A DNA stretch of 43,529 nt, taken from assembly GCA_934754735.1 (NCBI GenBank), contig CAKVJE010000003.1, positions 1 to 43,529 on the forward strand, given 5' to 3'. The position numbers were made by a program, and so were the translations under genes. The stretch is from an uncultured Candidatus Melainabacteria bacterium (GTDB taxonomy: Bacteria > Cyanobacteriota > Vampirovibrionia > Gastranaerophilales > Gastranaerophilaceae). Under the pieces are notes generated by a model. The model saw only the letters and a program-made list of their open reading frames with translations. It was not told where the DNA came from and searched no databases. Below, in pieces: positions 7,929 through 17,380 of this stretch; position 1 is the first letter of the stretch; every line of letters starts with the position of its first letter.

Positions 7929-8822
7929 GTGAAAAAATGCAGTCTGTTTATACTTCTTTTATTAACTTGCATGCTTTTATCTGGATGTGGAAAAAATTAT
8001 AAATCTACTGTTTATGAATACAATAATACTGTCATTCAAGTTAATAAAACTTTAAAAGAATACTATAAATCCCTATATGAGGTAAACAGAACTTTATATT
8101 TTCAGAGTAAATCCCGAAACAAAGCAGAAAAAATATCTCTTGAGGACATTGAAAAACCTGAAAATGTCAAAATAACAGTTATAAATGAACGTGATTTAAA
8201 TATCCGTATAGAAGCAATCGACACACTTATGCTATATAGCAATTATTTAGTACAAATTTATAATGACGATTTAAAAAATCTTACAAGCTCAACAATTGAT
8301 GCTATGGTAAATGATATTGTGAAATATTCTTCTAATAATCTTAATGAGAAATGTTCTCAAGTAATAGTTAATATGCCTTCAGCTATTTTTAATAAATTTG
8401 TAGATAAACGCAGATATCGTATATTAAAAAAATATGTTAATGCTACTAATGATACAATTGTAGAACTTCTTTCAATATTAGATGATGAAACTATAAACGT
8501 TTTACAAAACAATGTTGAGTTAAGAGCCAAAGAGTTGTTAAAAGATCAAATTATATACTATAATCGCTATTTAGCCAAGAAAGAAAATGATAACTCAATA
8601 GAAACCTTAAGGAAGATACAACTTAAAGAAATACAAGAAAATTATACTTACTATGATAATATAAGAAAAAGCAACCCTCAATATATAATCAAATCAATGC
8701 TTAAAGCACAAAATGAATTATATGCTTTTGTAAACAATAAAAAGAATGGTGAATTCAGTTTATTAAAAACTGTTCAAGGAATACAGAAATCAGTGAGTGC
8801 GATAAATAAGTTTTTACCATAA
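7929..8822 (+). CDS. Lipoprotein of unknown function
   Basis: The 297-residue product begins with a lipoprotein signal: a basic MKK start, a hydrophobic stretch, and a lipobox LSGC with C20 as the acylation site. The rest is helical and charged with no family recognised. It would be anchored in a membrane facing outward. The start is GTG with AGGGG just upstream. It follows the RhuM-Fic gene by 9 bp and precedes a 115-residue gene by 9 bp, so the three genes look like one transcript. Confidence 0.7.
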   Translation: MKKCSLFILLLLTCMLLSGCGKNYKSTVYEYNNTVIQVNKTLKEYYKSLYEVNRTLYFQSKSRNKAEKISLEDIEKPENVKITVINERDLNIRIEAIDTLMLYSNYLVQIYNDDLKNLTSSTIDAMVNDIVKYSSNNLNEKCSQVIVNMPSAIFNKFVDKRRYRILKKYVNATNDTIVELLSILDDETINVLQNNVELRAKELLKDQIIYYNRYLAKKENDNSIETLRKIQLKEIQENYTYYDNIRKSNPQYIIKSMLKAQNELYAFVNNKKNGEFSLLKTVQGIQKSVSAINKFLP

Positions 8823-8831
8823 GGAGTTGAA

Positions 8832-9179
8832 ATGGAACAGCGGGATATTGATTTTAGAAATGACATGAACGATGTAATTATATGTATCGATATGCTATTG
8901 AGCAGGGATGACCTTTCTGACGAAAATTATCAAAGACTTAATAATATTAAACAAGCTATACTTGATGAATTAACTCGGGTTCAACGATTGGAATTAATTA
9001 AAAATAGTAAAAGATTACAAGAAATTACCAATGCAATTAATACTAATAAAGATGAACTTAAAAAAGATTTAAATGATTTAAGATCTATATGTGAAAAAAT
9101 AGCTACAATTGGAATTACTGCAGATATATTTGCTAACTTTTTTCAGGTATGTACAAAAGTGGCAAGTTATGTGCCCTAG
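8832..9179 (+). CDS. Small helical protein (115 aa), unknown
   Basis: The product is acidic and almost entirely helical. Residues 40-95 have coiled-coil character, and the C-terminal stretch (IATIGITADIFANFF...) is mildly hydrophobic. GGAG lies just before ATG 8832. Its stop overlaps the end of the convergent hydrolase gene by 4 bp. Nothing identifies the function. Its place behind the Fic and lipoprotein genes suggests a shared job. Confidence 0.6.
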   Translation: MEQRDIDFRNDMNDVIICIDMLLSRDDLSDENYQRLNNIKQAILDELTRVQRLELIKNSKRLQEITNAINTNKDELKKDLNDLRSICEKIATIGITADIFANFFQVCTKVASYVP

Positions 9180-9832
9180 CTAGCAGTTTCTATATCCCAT
9201 TCTTTAAAAATTGTTCTGTCTTCAAATAATTCTTGCGGGTTTACTCGTGTTGTAAGCCTAGCTAATATACCTTTGTTCCTGTAAGTCCAACTCTTTGCAT
9301 ACTTTAGAGAATATGCCGCGAGCTCACTGCATATAAATTTATCTTTGTTGTCAACTAGACAGGATATAATATCTACAATAAAGTTATGTGTTATTTTGTT
9401 AAATTGGTTTATGCCAGGTAAGGCTTTGCCAATATGTCCTATTATCTGTGCATACTCATATTCACATCCAATTTTTGATTTTGCAAGATTAACTATTTCA
9501 TTTGCAATTATTTCATTTATTTCTCGAGGTTTTCTAAATGAAATAATTTTGTTTTCATCATCAAAATATTTTGAAAGAGGTGCTTCAATAACTTGTTTAG
9601 AATTAGCATCTGCTTCAATACACATATCTTCGCTAATAACAATTAATGCATGACTAACTTTAATATCTGAATAATTACAATATTTAGTTGCTTTTGCTAT
9701 TGCTTTTGATACAAAAGAAGTTGGGTCATAACAGAATCCTATATATCCTTTGTTATAATTTTGTTGATACTCAGGGATAGTATCTACTAGACCATACTTA
9801 CCTTCCTGATTAATTACACGTTTCATTGTCAT
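9176..9832 (-). CDS. Permuted papain-fold (NlpC/P60, YiiX-type) hydrolase
   Basis: This 218-residue soluble protein has the permuted NlpC/P60 order: a histidine first (SHALIVI, H61), an acidic residue (CIEAD, E73), and the nucleophile cysteine late (FICSELAAY, C168). YiiX/YebB-like proteins of this class cut peptide, amide or acyl bonds. There is no signal peptide, so a cytosolic target is likely. It is the last gene of a four-gene minus operon; AAGGAG lies 7 nt before ATG 9832. The GYIGFCYDPTS opening is typical of YiiX-like proteins. The substrate is unknown. Confidence 0.7.
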   Translation of the reverse strand: MTMKRVINQEGKYGLVDTIPEYQQNYNKGYIGFCYDPTSFVSKAIAKATKYCNYSDIKVSHALIVISEDMCIEADANSKQVIEAPLSKYFDDENKIISFRKPREINEIIANEIVNLAKSKIGCEYEYAQIIGHIGKALPGINQFNKITHNFIVDIISCLVDNKDKFICSELAAYSLKYAKSWTYRNKGILARLTTRVNPQELFEDRTIFKEWDIETAS

Positions 9833-9869
9833 TTTAGTGCTCCTTTATTTTATATGCATAATTTGTATT

Positions 9870-10604
9870 TTAATTTTTTGAGAATGGTGTTTCACCAAAT
9901 ATCGATAAATATAATATAATTACATTCTTAACGTGGTATATAGCATATTTCTGTGCTCGCTGATACAATAATTTTGCGAAAATATATGAAAGCAACATTA
10001 GGACTGTAGATAAGATGAAAAATGACAACTTATTCATATAAATATAAATTGTTACAATAGAAAAGTATACTATAGCAATAAGTGTAGATGCTAAAAGATT
10101 TCTTGCCAAGCCATAATGTATATTGAATATCTCAGCCTGATCTAATTTTCGATAATTTTTATATTCATATTTTAAACACTCTCGACAGCGTTCATAAAGT
10201 ATTTGGCTATATTCATCAATTTTTTTACTTAGGTCCTTGATATTTTTAAATCTAAGTTTGATATCAATACCAAAATCTTCCTTGAGAATCTTCCAGCATT
10301 TTTGTATGTCTGTATTATTCAATATATTACAATCCTTATGTAAAAGTTTCTGTGAATAAGGTTTTTCCCATAATCGATATAATTCATATTTTTGTAACAA
10401 ATATGAAATTTCATGAATTATAATACCTATGTAATATGATATAACGAAATACGCTACACAATCTGTTATAAAATTATTAAACATTTTTTGTGGTATCAAA
10501 CACATAAAGTGCATACCATAACAGACATAACATACTGTAAAAATTCCTGGTATTAAATATGCTACAATATCGTAAGTATGAAGCCTTTCAAAAATATTTT
10601 GCAT
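9870..10604 (-). CDS. Four-helix membrane protein, unknown
   Basis: The 244-residue product has two N-terminal membrane segments (about 12-35 and 48-72). A cytosolic middle region of about 90 residues contains basic and acidic helices, and two more membrane segments follow (about 167-190 and 193-213). The opening MQNIFERLHTYDIVAYLIPG is a recognisable type of start for uncharacterised membrane proteins in accessory regions. AAGGAG precedes ATG 10604. It lies 12 bp after the second MBL gene and 37 bp before the papain-fold gene. Its place between enzymes suggests a membrane effector or anchor. Confidence 0.65.
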   Translation of the reverse strand: MQNIFERLHTYDIVAYLIPGIFTVCYVCYGMHFMCLIPQKMFNNFITDCVAYFVISYYIGIIIHEISYLLQKYELYRLWEKPYSQKLLHKDCNILNNTDIQKCWKILKEDFGIDIKLRFKNIKDLSKKIDEYSQILYERCRECLKYEYKNYRKLDQAEIFNIHYGLARNLLASTLIAIVYFSIVTIYIYMNKLSFFILSTVLMLLSYIFAKLLYQRAQKYAIYHVKNVIILYLSIFGETPFSKN

Positions 10605-10616
10605 ACTTTCTCTCCT

Positions 10617-11441
10617 TTATGCAACATTAGTCGTTACTGTACAGCCACCATTTTCTTTAAGTTCAAATTTTATATTTCCATTATCTCTTGTCAAATAGAC
10701 TTTATTGCCTTTATCGCTACCATTAGAATATTGTTCATAAAGTTTTACAGCACAGTTGTCTGGCAAATTCCATTGATTTGGCCCAACGGAGATAAGTGTC
10801 ATACCTGGTTTAATTCTCTTAATATGCTCAGTATAAGGAACTTCTGAATTCGATGAGTCCATAAAAAAACTTTTTGAACCATGATGAGAAGCAACTAACA
10901 AAGAACAATGTACCTCCTTCCCATATTTTTTCAAAATTTTATCTTCCCAAGGTTTGAAAGATGTATCACCGGCGAGTAATATTGAACAATTACAATATTC
11001 AAATTTTACAACTAAGCTTGAATCATTAATGTCATAATTTTTATCCTTGTATACACCATTCATGTATTGTATAGTAACACCATTGCAAATTCCATTATCA
11101 CTTGTCTGTGGATAAATGACATTATGCTTAAGATTACGTCTTAATTGCATGTACTCTTGGTAATCATCAGCATCGGTTCTGCCTGAAAATCCATTATCAT
11201 AAATTGCACTAATGGGAATCAATCTGTGTAAATCAACTATTCCACGCAAATGATCAACATCACGGTGTGTATTTATAAAAACGTCAAAATTGTAAAAATT
11301 TTTACTCCGAAGGAAATTACATACTCTTGACTTGTTTTCTTCTGTAATATTGCAATCAACAAGAATATTTTTACCATTTGGTAATTTTATGGCAATCATA
11401 TTGCCACAACTAACATCTAATATATATCCAACTATGCTCAT
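10617..11441 (-). CDS. ComEC-like metallo-beta-lactamase-fold protein 2
   Basis: The product has 274 residues with the MBL signature HRDVDH (59-64). Later metal-site segments read LLAGDTSF and ASHHGSKSFF, the SHHGS form being typical of the ComEC/Rec2 C-terminal nuclease-like domain. It has no ComEC membrane part, so it is a stand-alone hydrolase, presumably acting on nucleic acid or a nucleotide. AGAGGAG precedes ATG 11441. It follows the first MBL gene by 18 bp. In the first position of the metal motif the second His is replaced (HRDVDH, not HxHxDH), as is usual in ComEC-like members. Confidence 0.75.
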   Translation of the reverse strand: MSIVGYILDVSCGNMIAIKLPNGKNILVDCNITEENKSRVCNFLRSKNFYNFDVFINTHRDVDHLRGIVDLHRLIPISAIYDNGFSGRTDADDYQEYMQLRRNLKHNVIYPQTSDNGICNGVTIQYMNGVYKDKNYDINDSSLVVKFEYCNCSILLAGDTSFKPWEDKILKKYGKEVHCSLLVASHHGSKSFFMDSSNSEVPYTEHIKRIKPGMTLISVGPNQWNLPDNCAVKLYEQYSNGSDKGNKVYLTRDNGNIKFELKENGGCTVTTNVA

Positions 11442-11459
11442 ATTAAATACTCCTCTTGA

Positions 11460-12557
11460 TTAGGCATCTACTTCCAATTTATCAAAAAAATCATATGATT
11501 GTGCGGTTGAATAACCTTCACGTACAGGTATATCACTTGAACGATGAACTAAATTACTGCCTTTAGTTTTACAAACATTTACTCCTCTTTGTTTAAAGGC
11601 ATTTAAAACTGCTTTTGAGGGGTGCTTTCCATCACTCTCTTTGCTAATTGAAACGATACCACTTTTAGAAGCAGTGTCTGTTTCTTTAATACTGTCGCCT
11701 ATCAATCTATTAAGGAGATTGGAGTCAACATTGTGTTTACTTCCATGATGAGGTACCTGTATATAAGCAGCACAATTTGAATTAAGTCCCAAGCATTCAA
11801 GTTCATCTGCTGCATAATTTAAAGCAGATACTCCTGCATCAGAAGTCAAAAGGCAGTACTCATTATCTGTTCTTAATAGTAAAACCACACTGGAATTGTT
11901 TTCAGCAGTAGTCTCTGGATTATTTCCCAAATAGTCAATGCCCCATTCTGCTGGTATAATTTTAGATAATACCTCTAGAGCTTTTTGCAACATAGATTTA
12001 TTTTCTTCATTTGCAGGCTCAGGTGTACATCTGAAATCTTTTAACAAGTCTTTATAATAATCTTCTGAAGGAGAAAGAACCCTTATTGTGTTGTCAAAGG
12101 CAGTTTCTCCTGTAAAAGGATCTTTGATTGTAATTCCTTTACTTTCAGCCAGTTCTACTAAATCATATGCTTTGCTTAAACCTTCTTTAATTTTTCTTGC
12201 TAAGCTATTATCTGTAATACGCCCATCTTCAAAACAATCAGACAAACCATCTGTCATGAGCCAGGGTCTGTGTATCCATAACTCATCGACTTCCATATTT
12301 TCTAATACATAAGATAAACCTCCGATATGGTCTGCATCAGGGTGAGTTGATATTACTAAATTAATATGAGTAGTATTATAGTATTTCTTGGCATGTTCTT
12401 CTATTGCTTTTCCATTTTCAGCATATCCACCATCTATTAAACATATTTTTTGATCCTCAGAGGTTTCACCATTTTCTTTATCCCAAAATCTGAATAAAAT
12501 TGCATCACCACTGCTTGACTTTTCGCCAACAGGCATAAAATCTAATTCGTAAGACAT
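11460..12557 (-). CDS. ComEC-like metallo-beta-lactamase-fold protein 1
   Basis: The product has 365 residues, with metal motif HPDADH (72-77, within VISTHPDADHIGG), LLLTSDAG as the bridging Asp region, and VPHHGSKHNVDS near the C-terminal third. These features fit the ComEC-like MBL family. An insertion of about 90 residues separates the first motif from the rest. There is no signal or membrane segment. GAGGAGG lies just upstream of ATG 12557, the strongest ribosome site in the operon. It is the first of four co-directional genes and would set their expression. It is related to, but clearly different from, the second MBL protein. Confidence 0.75.
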   Translation of the reverse strand: MSYELDFMPVGEKSSSGDAILFRFWDKENGETSEDQKICLIDGGYAENGKAIEEHAKKYYNTTHINLVISTHPDADHIGGLSYVLENMEVDELWIHRPWLMTDGLSDCFEDGRITDNSLARKIKEGLSKAYDLVELAESKGITIKDPFTGETAFDNTIRVLSPSEDYYKDLLKDFRCTPEPANEENKSMLQKALEVLSKIIPAEWGIDYLGNNPETTAENNSSVVLLLRTDNEYCLLTSDAGVSALNYAADELECLGLNSNCAAYIQVPHHGSKHNVDSNLLNRLIGDSIKETDTASKSGIVSISKESDGKHPSKAVLNAFKQRGVNVCKTKGSNLVHRSSDIPVREGYSTAQSYDFFDKLEVDA

Positions 12558-12848
12558 TCTTCCTCCTCGTCTTGTATTTAACTATCTTAAACTCTACCCT
12601 TTCTCTCATTCGGTACAGTATAATCTATCGGTTGATATTAAATTGGGATAGTTGTTTTCCAGCCTGTTATTGATTGTGATTTATTTTCTGCCGAGTACAC
12701 ATACCCTTTCAAAATATCTACAAATATTATAGCATATTATAAGTGTAATTTCAACACTCGACCCTGCTTTTTGTTTGCCATCTCTATCTCAGAGTTAATT
12801 ACATCTTGTTCTGTATGTTAAATTACAATAAAGTAAGCGTGGTTCATT
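12558..12848. other. Intergenic region, no gene seen
   Basis: About 290 bases lie between the divergent MBL operon and the gene at 12849. I see no tRNA, repeat copy or clear gene here. A minus-strand TATACT near 12622 may be the -10 box of the MBL operon. No copy of the tRNA-Leu end that would mark an integration site is visible. Confidence 0.4.
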
Positions 12849-13277
12849 ATGATTTTTCTTGCAATATTTATTATATTATTTATTGTTTTATTTTCACTAC
12901 AGATATTTCAAGAAATAAAACTTATCAAAATCTTTGAAGATAATAATTTGTTAATAGAAAATACAGAATTACAACAAGCTGACAATCCTTTGTCTAACTT
13001 TGAAATTTTATTGATTAATTTTGATTTCTTGCCATCATTTAAGGGAGAATATAGTAGCGTTCTCTTTGAAAATAAATTTAACTTAGAACTTTATGCAGAT
13101 TTTGATTTATTAACTCTTAACACCTATCATTCTTCTTATAGCATAAAATTGCCAAAAACGGCCAGCTCTGTAAAAAATGATATTTTTGCAGGTAAACTTT
13201 TAAAAATACAAATTCCAGAGCATAGTCTTGTATTTAAACTGCCAAACGAAATGCAAAAAATATATTCCAAACATTAA
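12849..13277 (+). CDS. Small membrane-anchored hypothetical protein
   Basis: The 142-residue product has one N-terminal membrane helix (about 2-20, IFLAIFIILFIVLFSLQ) and a soluble acidic region with beta-strand character. No family is recognised. A ribosome binding site is not obvious. It lies at the junction between the accessory region and the rfb genes, and converges with rfbA. Confidence 0.5.
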   Translation: MIFLAIFIILFIVLFSLQIFQEIKLIKIFEDNNLLIENTELQQADNPLSNFEILLINFDFLPSFKGEYSSVLFENKFNLELYADFDLLTLNTYHSSYSIKLPKTASSVKNDIFAGKLLKIQIPEHSLVFKLPNEMQKIYSKH

Positions 13278-13293
13278 CACTATTAAAATATTA

Positions 13294-14160
13294 TCATTTT
13301 AAATTCTTAACGTATTCAAAATACTCATTATCACAATATTTTGCGGAATTTTTTAGCACTTCTGCCGGAGTAACAAATCCCATTTTTATCGCAACTTCTT
13401 CCAAGCAGGCGATTTTTATACCTTGATTTTCTTCTATCGTTTGTACATATTGCCCTGCTTTCAGCAACGAATTGTGCGTGCCGGTGTCCAGCCATGCAAA
13501 ACCGCGTCCTAAAGTTTCCACATTTAATTTTTCATTTGAAAGATAAATATTATTTAAGTCTGTAATTTCTAATTCGCCACGCTTAGAAGGAGTGAGCATT
13601 TTTGCATACTCAACAACTTTGTTATCATAAAAGTACAGACCTGTAACAGCATAATTTGATTTTGGGTTTGTAGGTTTTTCTTCTATCGAAACAACCTTCA
13701 TATTCTTGTCAAATTCTGCAACACCAAATCTTTCAGGATCTTTTACTGAATAAACAAATATTGTTGCATTACCTTGTTTTGCATTCTGCGCTGCTTGTTT
13801 CAATTGCCCCGAAAAACCGGCACCATAAAAAATATTATCACCAAGAATAAGGGCAATAGAATCGTTTGCTATAAATTTTTCACCGATTATAAAAGCTTGC
13901 GCTAATCCTTTTGGCTGCAGTTGAACTTCATAAGAAAAATTTACTCCAAATTGAGAACCATCGCCTAAAAGCGCTTGAAAACTTTCTAAATCTTTTGGGG
14001 TTGTAATTATAAGAATATCGCGAATTCCTGCTAACATTAAAACCGATATCGGATAGTAAATCATCGGTTTATCATATACAGGCAAAAGCTGTTTTGAAAT
14101 CGCAAATGTACTCGGATAAAGCCTTGTTCCAGCTCCACCTGCTAACACAATTCCTTTCAT
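13294..14160 (-). CDS. rfbA: Glucose-1-phosphate thymidylyltransferase
   Basis: RfbA/RmlA makes dTDP-glucose from dTTP and glucose-1-phosphate, the first step of dTDP-rhamnose and related sugar synthesis. The 288-residue product has the nucleotidyltransferase signature [14 protein letters not shown] with [15 protein letters not shown], then [17 protein letters not shown] and FAWLDTGTH. The start at 14160 is chosen because it begins directly with MKGIVLAGG and overlaps the rfbB stop as ATGA. A longer upstream frame would add 13 residues that do not belong to the family. Length is normal for the family. Confidence 0.95.
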   Translation of the reverse strand: MKGIVLAGGAGTRLYPSTFAISKQLLPVYDKPMIYYPISVLMLAGIRDILIITTPKDLESFQALLGDGSQFGVNFSYEVQLQPKGLAQAFIIGEKFIANDSIALILGDNIFYGAGFSGQLKQAAQNAKQGNATIFVYSVKDPERFGVAEFDKNMKVVSIEEKPTNPKSNYAVTGLYFYDNKVVEYAKMLTPSKRGELEITDLNNIYLSNEKLNVETLGRGFAWLDTGTHNSLLKAGQYVQTIEENQGIKIACLEEVAIKMGFVTPAEVLKNSAKYCDNEYFEYVKNLK

Positions 14161-15140
14161 CTCAAACTCGCTTTCTTTACTTCTACATTTTGCATCCAAT
14201 CTTGATTGCTCAAATACCAGTCAATTGTTAACTTGATACCTTCTTCAAACGTTAATGACGGCGTCCAACCGAGCTCTGTTGTAATTTTGTCATTTGAGAT
14301 GGCATAACGCTTATCGTGCCCCAGCCTATCTTTGACGTATTCTATTGAATTTTCGTCTTTACCCATAGCATTTAATATAAGTTTTGTAATCTCAAGATTA
14401 GTTTTTTCATTATGTCCGCCAATATTGTAAATTTCGCCGACTTTTCCTTTATGTAAAATTACATCTATCGCTTCGCAATGATCATAAACATATAACCAAT
14501 CTCTAACGTTAAGTCCGTTGCCATAAACAGGCACTTTTTCATTTTTTAAGAGTTTTGAAATAAAGAATGGAATTAATTTTTCCGGATATTGATAAGGCCC
14601 ATAGTTGTTTGAACATCTGGTGTTTAAAGTCGGCAAACCATAAGTCTCTCTATATGCGCGAACAAGCATATCAGCGCTTGCTTTACTCGCAGAATAAGGG
14701 CTATTTGGAGCGAGTGGTGTTGTTTCATAGAAATAACCAGTTTGTCCTAAGCTCCCATAAACTTCGTCGGTAGAAACTTGTAAAAATCGTTCTATACCAA
14801 TTTCTTTTGAGGCTTGTAACAGATTTAAAGTTCCTTGAACATTTGTTTCTATAAATATTTCAGGATTTTTAATTGAATTATCAACGTGAGATTCTGCTGC
14901 AAAATTTACAACACAATCAGCCTCATCAATTAATTCACGCACGAGGTTTTTATCGCAAATATTTCCGTGTACAAATCTGTAGTTTGGATTGTTTTCAACA
15001 TCTTTTAAATTTTCGAGGTTTCCGCAATAAGTAAGCGCATCAAGATTTATGATGTTGTAATCGGGATGCTTTTTTAATTCATGCCTAATAAAACAACTCC
15101 CGATAAATCCCGCTCCACCTGTTACTAAAATTGTTGTCAT
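14157..15140 (-). CDS. rfbB: dTDP-glucose 4,6-dehydratase
   Basis: RfbB/RmlB converts dTDP-glucose to dTDP-4-keto-6-deoxyglucose using bound NAD. The 327-residue short-chain dehydrogenase-type protein has the Rossmann motif TGGAGFIGS at the start, the catalytic STDEVYGS segment (Thr, Asp-Glu), YSASKASAD (Tyr-x3-Lys) and [17 protein letters not shown] 15140 has AAGGA 9 nt upstream; an in-frame TTG three codons earlier is less likely. It is coupled to rfbA by a 4-bp overlap. rfbC and rfbD are not in the window. Confidence 0.95.
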   Translation of the reverse strand: MTTILVTGGAGFIGSCFIRHELKKHPDYNIINLDALTYCGNLENLKDVENNPNYRFVHGNICDKNLVRELIDEADCVVNFAAESHVDNSIKNPEIFIETNVQGTLNLLQASKEIGIERFLQVSTDEVYGSLGQTGYFYETTPLAPNSPYSASKASADMLVRAYRETYGLPTLNTRCSNNYGPYQYPEKLIPFFISKLLKNEKVPVYGNGLNVRDWLYVYDHCEAIDVILHKGKVGEIYNIGGHNEKTNLEITKLILNAMGKDENSIEYVKDRLGHDKRYAISNDKITTELGWTPSLTFEEGIKLTIDWYLSNQDWMQNVEVKKASLR

Positions 15141-15230
15141 TGCATTCAATCCTTCTTTTCTCTTATTTTACTACATATTTGGCTTTTCGCAAATTATGAA
15201 TTGTTTATATTTTCAAATCTTTATTAAAAT

Positions 15231-15259
15231 TTGCAGGCGAATTATGTTTCTAATATAAT
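15231..15259 (+). promoter_or_regulatory. Sigma-70-type promoter of pgk
   Basis: TTGCAG (15231-15236), a 17-bp spacer and a perfect TATAAT (15254-15259) lie about 40 bp before the pgk ATG. Confidence 0.75.
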
Positions 15260-15298
15260 TATCATGCAACTATTTGCAAATAAGAAAGGAAAGAGATT

Positions 15299-16495
15299 AT
15301 GAAAAAATCAATTCAAGATTTAGGTGACATCAAAGGAAAAGTTGCTCTTGTAAGAGTTGACGTAAATGTTCCTCTTGATGAAAACAAAAATGTAACAGAC
15401 GATACTCGTATTCAAGCTATCGTTCCAACCGTAAAATTCTTAAAAGATAAAGGTGCTAGAATCGTTCTTATGGCTCACTTAGGCAGACCAAAAGGCGAAA
15501 GAAACATGGAATTTTCTCTAGCTCCTGTTGCTAAATACATGGCTAAAGTTTTCGGCGAAGAAATCGTTTTCATTCCTTCTGTTGAAGAAGCAAAACCATT
15601 TGTAGAAAAACTTGTTGACGGTCAAATCGCTTTATTAGAAAACATCAGATTCTACAAAGCAGAAGAAGCTAAAGATGATGATATGACATTTGCAAACGAA
15701 TTAGCAGCATTAGGCGATTTCTATGTAAACGACGCTTTCGGCGCTGCTCACAGAAACCACACTTCAACTGCTAAATTGGCAAAAGTTCTAAAACCTGCAG
15801 TTTCTGGTTTATTGATGGAAAAAGAAATCAGATGCTTATCTCAAGCTTTGGATAACCCAACAAGACCATTCACAGCTGTTGTTGGTGGTGCTAAAGTTTC
15901 TTCTAAAATTGGTGTTTTAGAAAACTTGCTAGACAAAGTTGATAATATGATTATCGGTGGCGGTATGGCTTATACATTCGTTAAAGCTAACGGCGGAAAA
16001 ATCGGTAACTCAATTTGTGAAGATGACCAAATCGATGTTGCTAAGGCTATCGAAAAGAAAGCTCAAGAAAAAGGCGTTAAGCTTGTAATGGCTACAGATG
16101 TTCTTGTTACTGATGATTTTTCTGGTAACGGTAAAAATGAATTCGTTAAGATTAACGAAATTCCTGACGGTTTTGAAGGCGTTGATGCTGGCCCTGATTC
16201 AAGAAAAGCTTTTGCTGAAGTTCTTAAATCTTCAAAAACAATTCTTATGAACGGCCCTGTTGGTGCTTTCGAAAATCCTAAATTCGCTGAAGGTACAAAG
16301 GCTGTATTAGAAGCTATCGTTGAAGCTACAAAAGCTGGTGCTACATCAGTTATCGGTGGTGGTGACTCAGTTTCTGCAGCTAAGAAATTCTTCAAGGCTG
16401 AAGATTTCACTCACGTTTCAACTGGTGGCGGTGCTTCTCTTGAATTTATTGAAGGTAAAGTACTTCCAGGTGTTGCAGCATTGGATGATAAGTAG
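15299..16495 (+). CDS. pgk: Phosphoglycerate kinase
   Basis: Pgk transfers phosphate from 1,3-bisphosphoglycerate to ADP in glycolysis. The full-length 398-residue product shows the usual segments: VRVDVNVPLDE, LMAHLGRPKG, LLENIRFYKAEEA, NDAFGAAHRNHTS, VVGGAKVSSKIGVL, MNGPVGAFE and IGGGDSVSAAK near the C terminus. AAGGAAAGAG precedes ATG. Codon choice appears more uniform than in neighbouring accessory genes, as expected for a highly expressed enzyme. It is followed by a strong terminator and stands as a single-gene unit. Confidence 0.97.
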   Translation: MKKSIQDLGDIKGKVALVRVDVNVPLDENKNVTDDTRIQAIVPTVKFLKDKGARIVLMAHLGRPKGERNMEFSLAPVAKYMAKVFGEEIVFIPSVEEAKPFVEKLVDGQIALLENIRFYKAEEAKDDDMTFANELAALGDFYVNDAFGAAHRNHTSTAKLAKVLKPAVSGLLMEKEIRCLSQALDNPTRPFTAVVGGAKVSSKIGVLENLLDKVDNMIIGGGMAYTFVKANGGKIGNSICEDDQIDVAKAIEKKAQEKGVKLVMATDVLVTDDFSGNGKNEFVKINEIPDGFEGVDAGPDSRKAFAEVLKSSKTILMNGPVGAFENPKFAEGTKAVLEAIVEATKAGATSVIGGGDSVSAAKKFFKAEDFTHVSTGGGASLEFIEGKVLPGVAALDDK

Positions 16496-16518
16496 AAAGA
16501 AATTTCTATATAATGTTT

Positions 16519-16556
16519 TATTATGGCGGAAGGTTTTACCTTCCGCCATAATTTTT
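16519..16556 (+). terminator. Rho-independent terminator of pgk
   Basis: A perfect hairpin (ATTATGGCGGAAGG / CCTTCCGCCATAAT, loop TTTTA) is followed by TTTTTT. Confidence 0.9.
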
Positions 16557-16566
16557 TGAAAATTGG

Positions 16567-16596
16567 TTGACTTTTACTTATAAGTCTTGGTACAAT
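16567..16596 (+). promoter_or_regulatory. Sigma-70-type promoter of udp
   Basis: TTGACT (16567-16572), an 18-bp spacer and TACAAT (16591-16596) are followed by AAAAGGAG and the ATG at 16622. Confidence 0.7.
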
Positions 16597-16621
16597 ATGT
16601 TTTTCTAAAAAGGAGATTTAT

Positions 16622-17380
16622 ATGAAATATTCAACAGACGGAACACAATACCATATCGGACTAAAAGAAGGTGATGTTGGTGAATACGTAATTTTGCCTG
16701 GAGATCCTAAAAGATGTGCAAAAATTGCTGCATATTTTGATGATGCAAAATTAGTTGCGGATAGACGTGAATATACAACTTATACCGGTTATTTAAACGG
16801 AGTGAAAGTTAGTGTAACATCTACCGGTATTGGCGGACCTTCTGCAGCAATAGCTTTAGAAGAATTGGTTAAAGTGGGTGCTAAAAAATTTATCAGAGTT
16901 GGTACTTGCGGCGGCATGGATATTGATGTGAAAAGTGGTGATTTAGTGATTGCAACCGGCGCAATTAGAATGGAAGGTACTTCTAAAGAATATGCTCCAA
17001 TTGAATTCCCTGCTGTAGCTGATTACGATATCGTAACATCTTTAATCAATGCAGCAAAAAAATTAAATCAAAATTATCATGTTGGCGTCGTAGAATGTAA
17101 AGATTCTTTTTACGGACAACATAGTCCTGAAATTATGCCTGTAAATTATGAACTTCAAAACAAATGGAATGCTTGGTTGAAATTGGGCTGTAAGGCATCT
17201 GAAATGGAATCAGCGGCCTTATTTATTGTAGCAAGCTATCTGAAAGTTAAAGTTGGCTCAATTTTCCTTGTAGTTGCAAATCAAGAAAGAGAAAAACAAG
17301 GTTTGGAAAATCCTGTTGCACACGATACTGATGCAGCAATTAAAACCGCTGTAGAAGCGATTAAAGGGTTAATGCAATAA
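16622..17380 (+). CDS. udp: Uridine phosphorylase
   Basis: The 252-residue product belongs to the nucleoside phosphorylase (PNP/UDP) family and most resembles uridine phosphorylase. It shows [22 protein letters not shown] at the start, [25 protein letters not shown] and the purine/pyrimidine-site segment [11 protein letters not shown]. It would cleave uridine to uracil and ribose-1-phosphate for salvage. The QERE segment near the C terminus is typical of uridine-specific members. AGGAG precedes ATG. It has its own promoter and is not in an operon with the flagellar genes. Confidence 0.88.
   Translation: MKYSTDGTQYHIGLKEGDVGEYVILPGDPKRCAKIAAYFDDAKLVADRREYTTYTGYLNGVKVSVTSTGIGGPSAAIALEELVKVGAKKFIRVGTCGGMDIDVKSGDLVIATGAIRMEGTSKEYAPIEFPAVADYDIVTSLINAAKKLNQNYHVGVVECKDSFYGQHSPEIMPVNYELQNKWNAWLKLGCKASEMESAALFIVASYLKVKVGSIFLVVANQEREKQGLENPVAHDTDAAIKTAVEAIKGLMQ

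Noticed and set aside
1..12850. Idea that the whole accessory region is one island integrated at tRNA-Leu
   Set aside because: No second copy of the tRNA end and no complete integrase were found; the transposition module is of the Mu type and its right end is not visible.
16063..16410. Minus-strand 115-residue frame in pgk
   Set aside because: Shadow of the strong codon bias of pgk.
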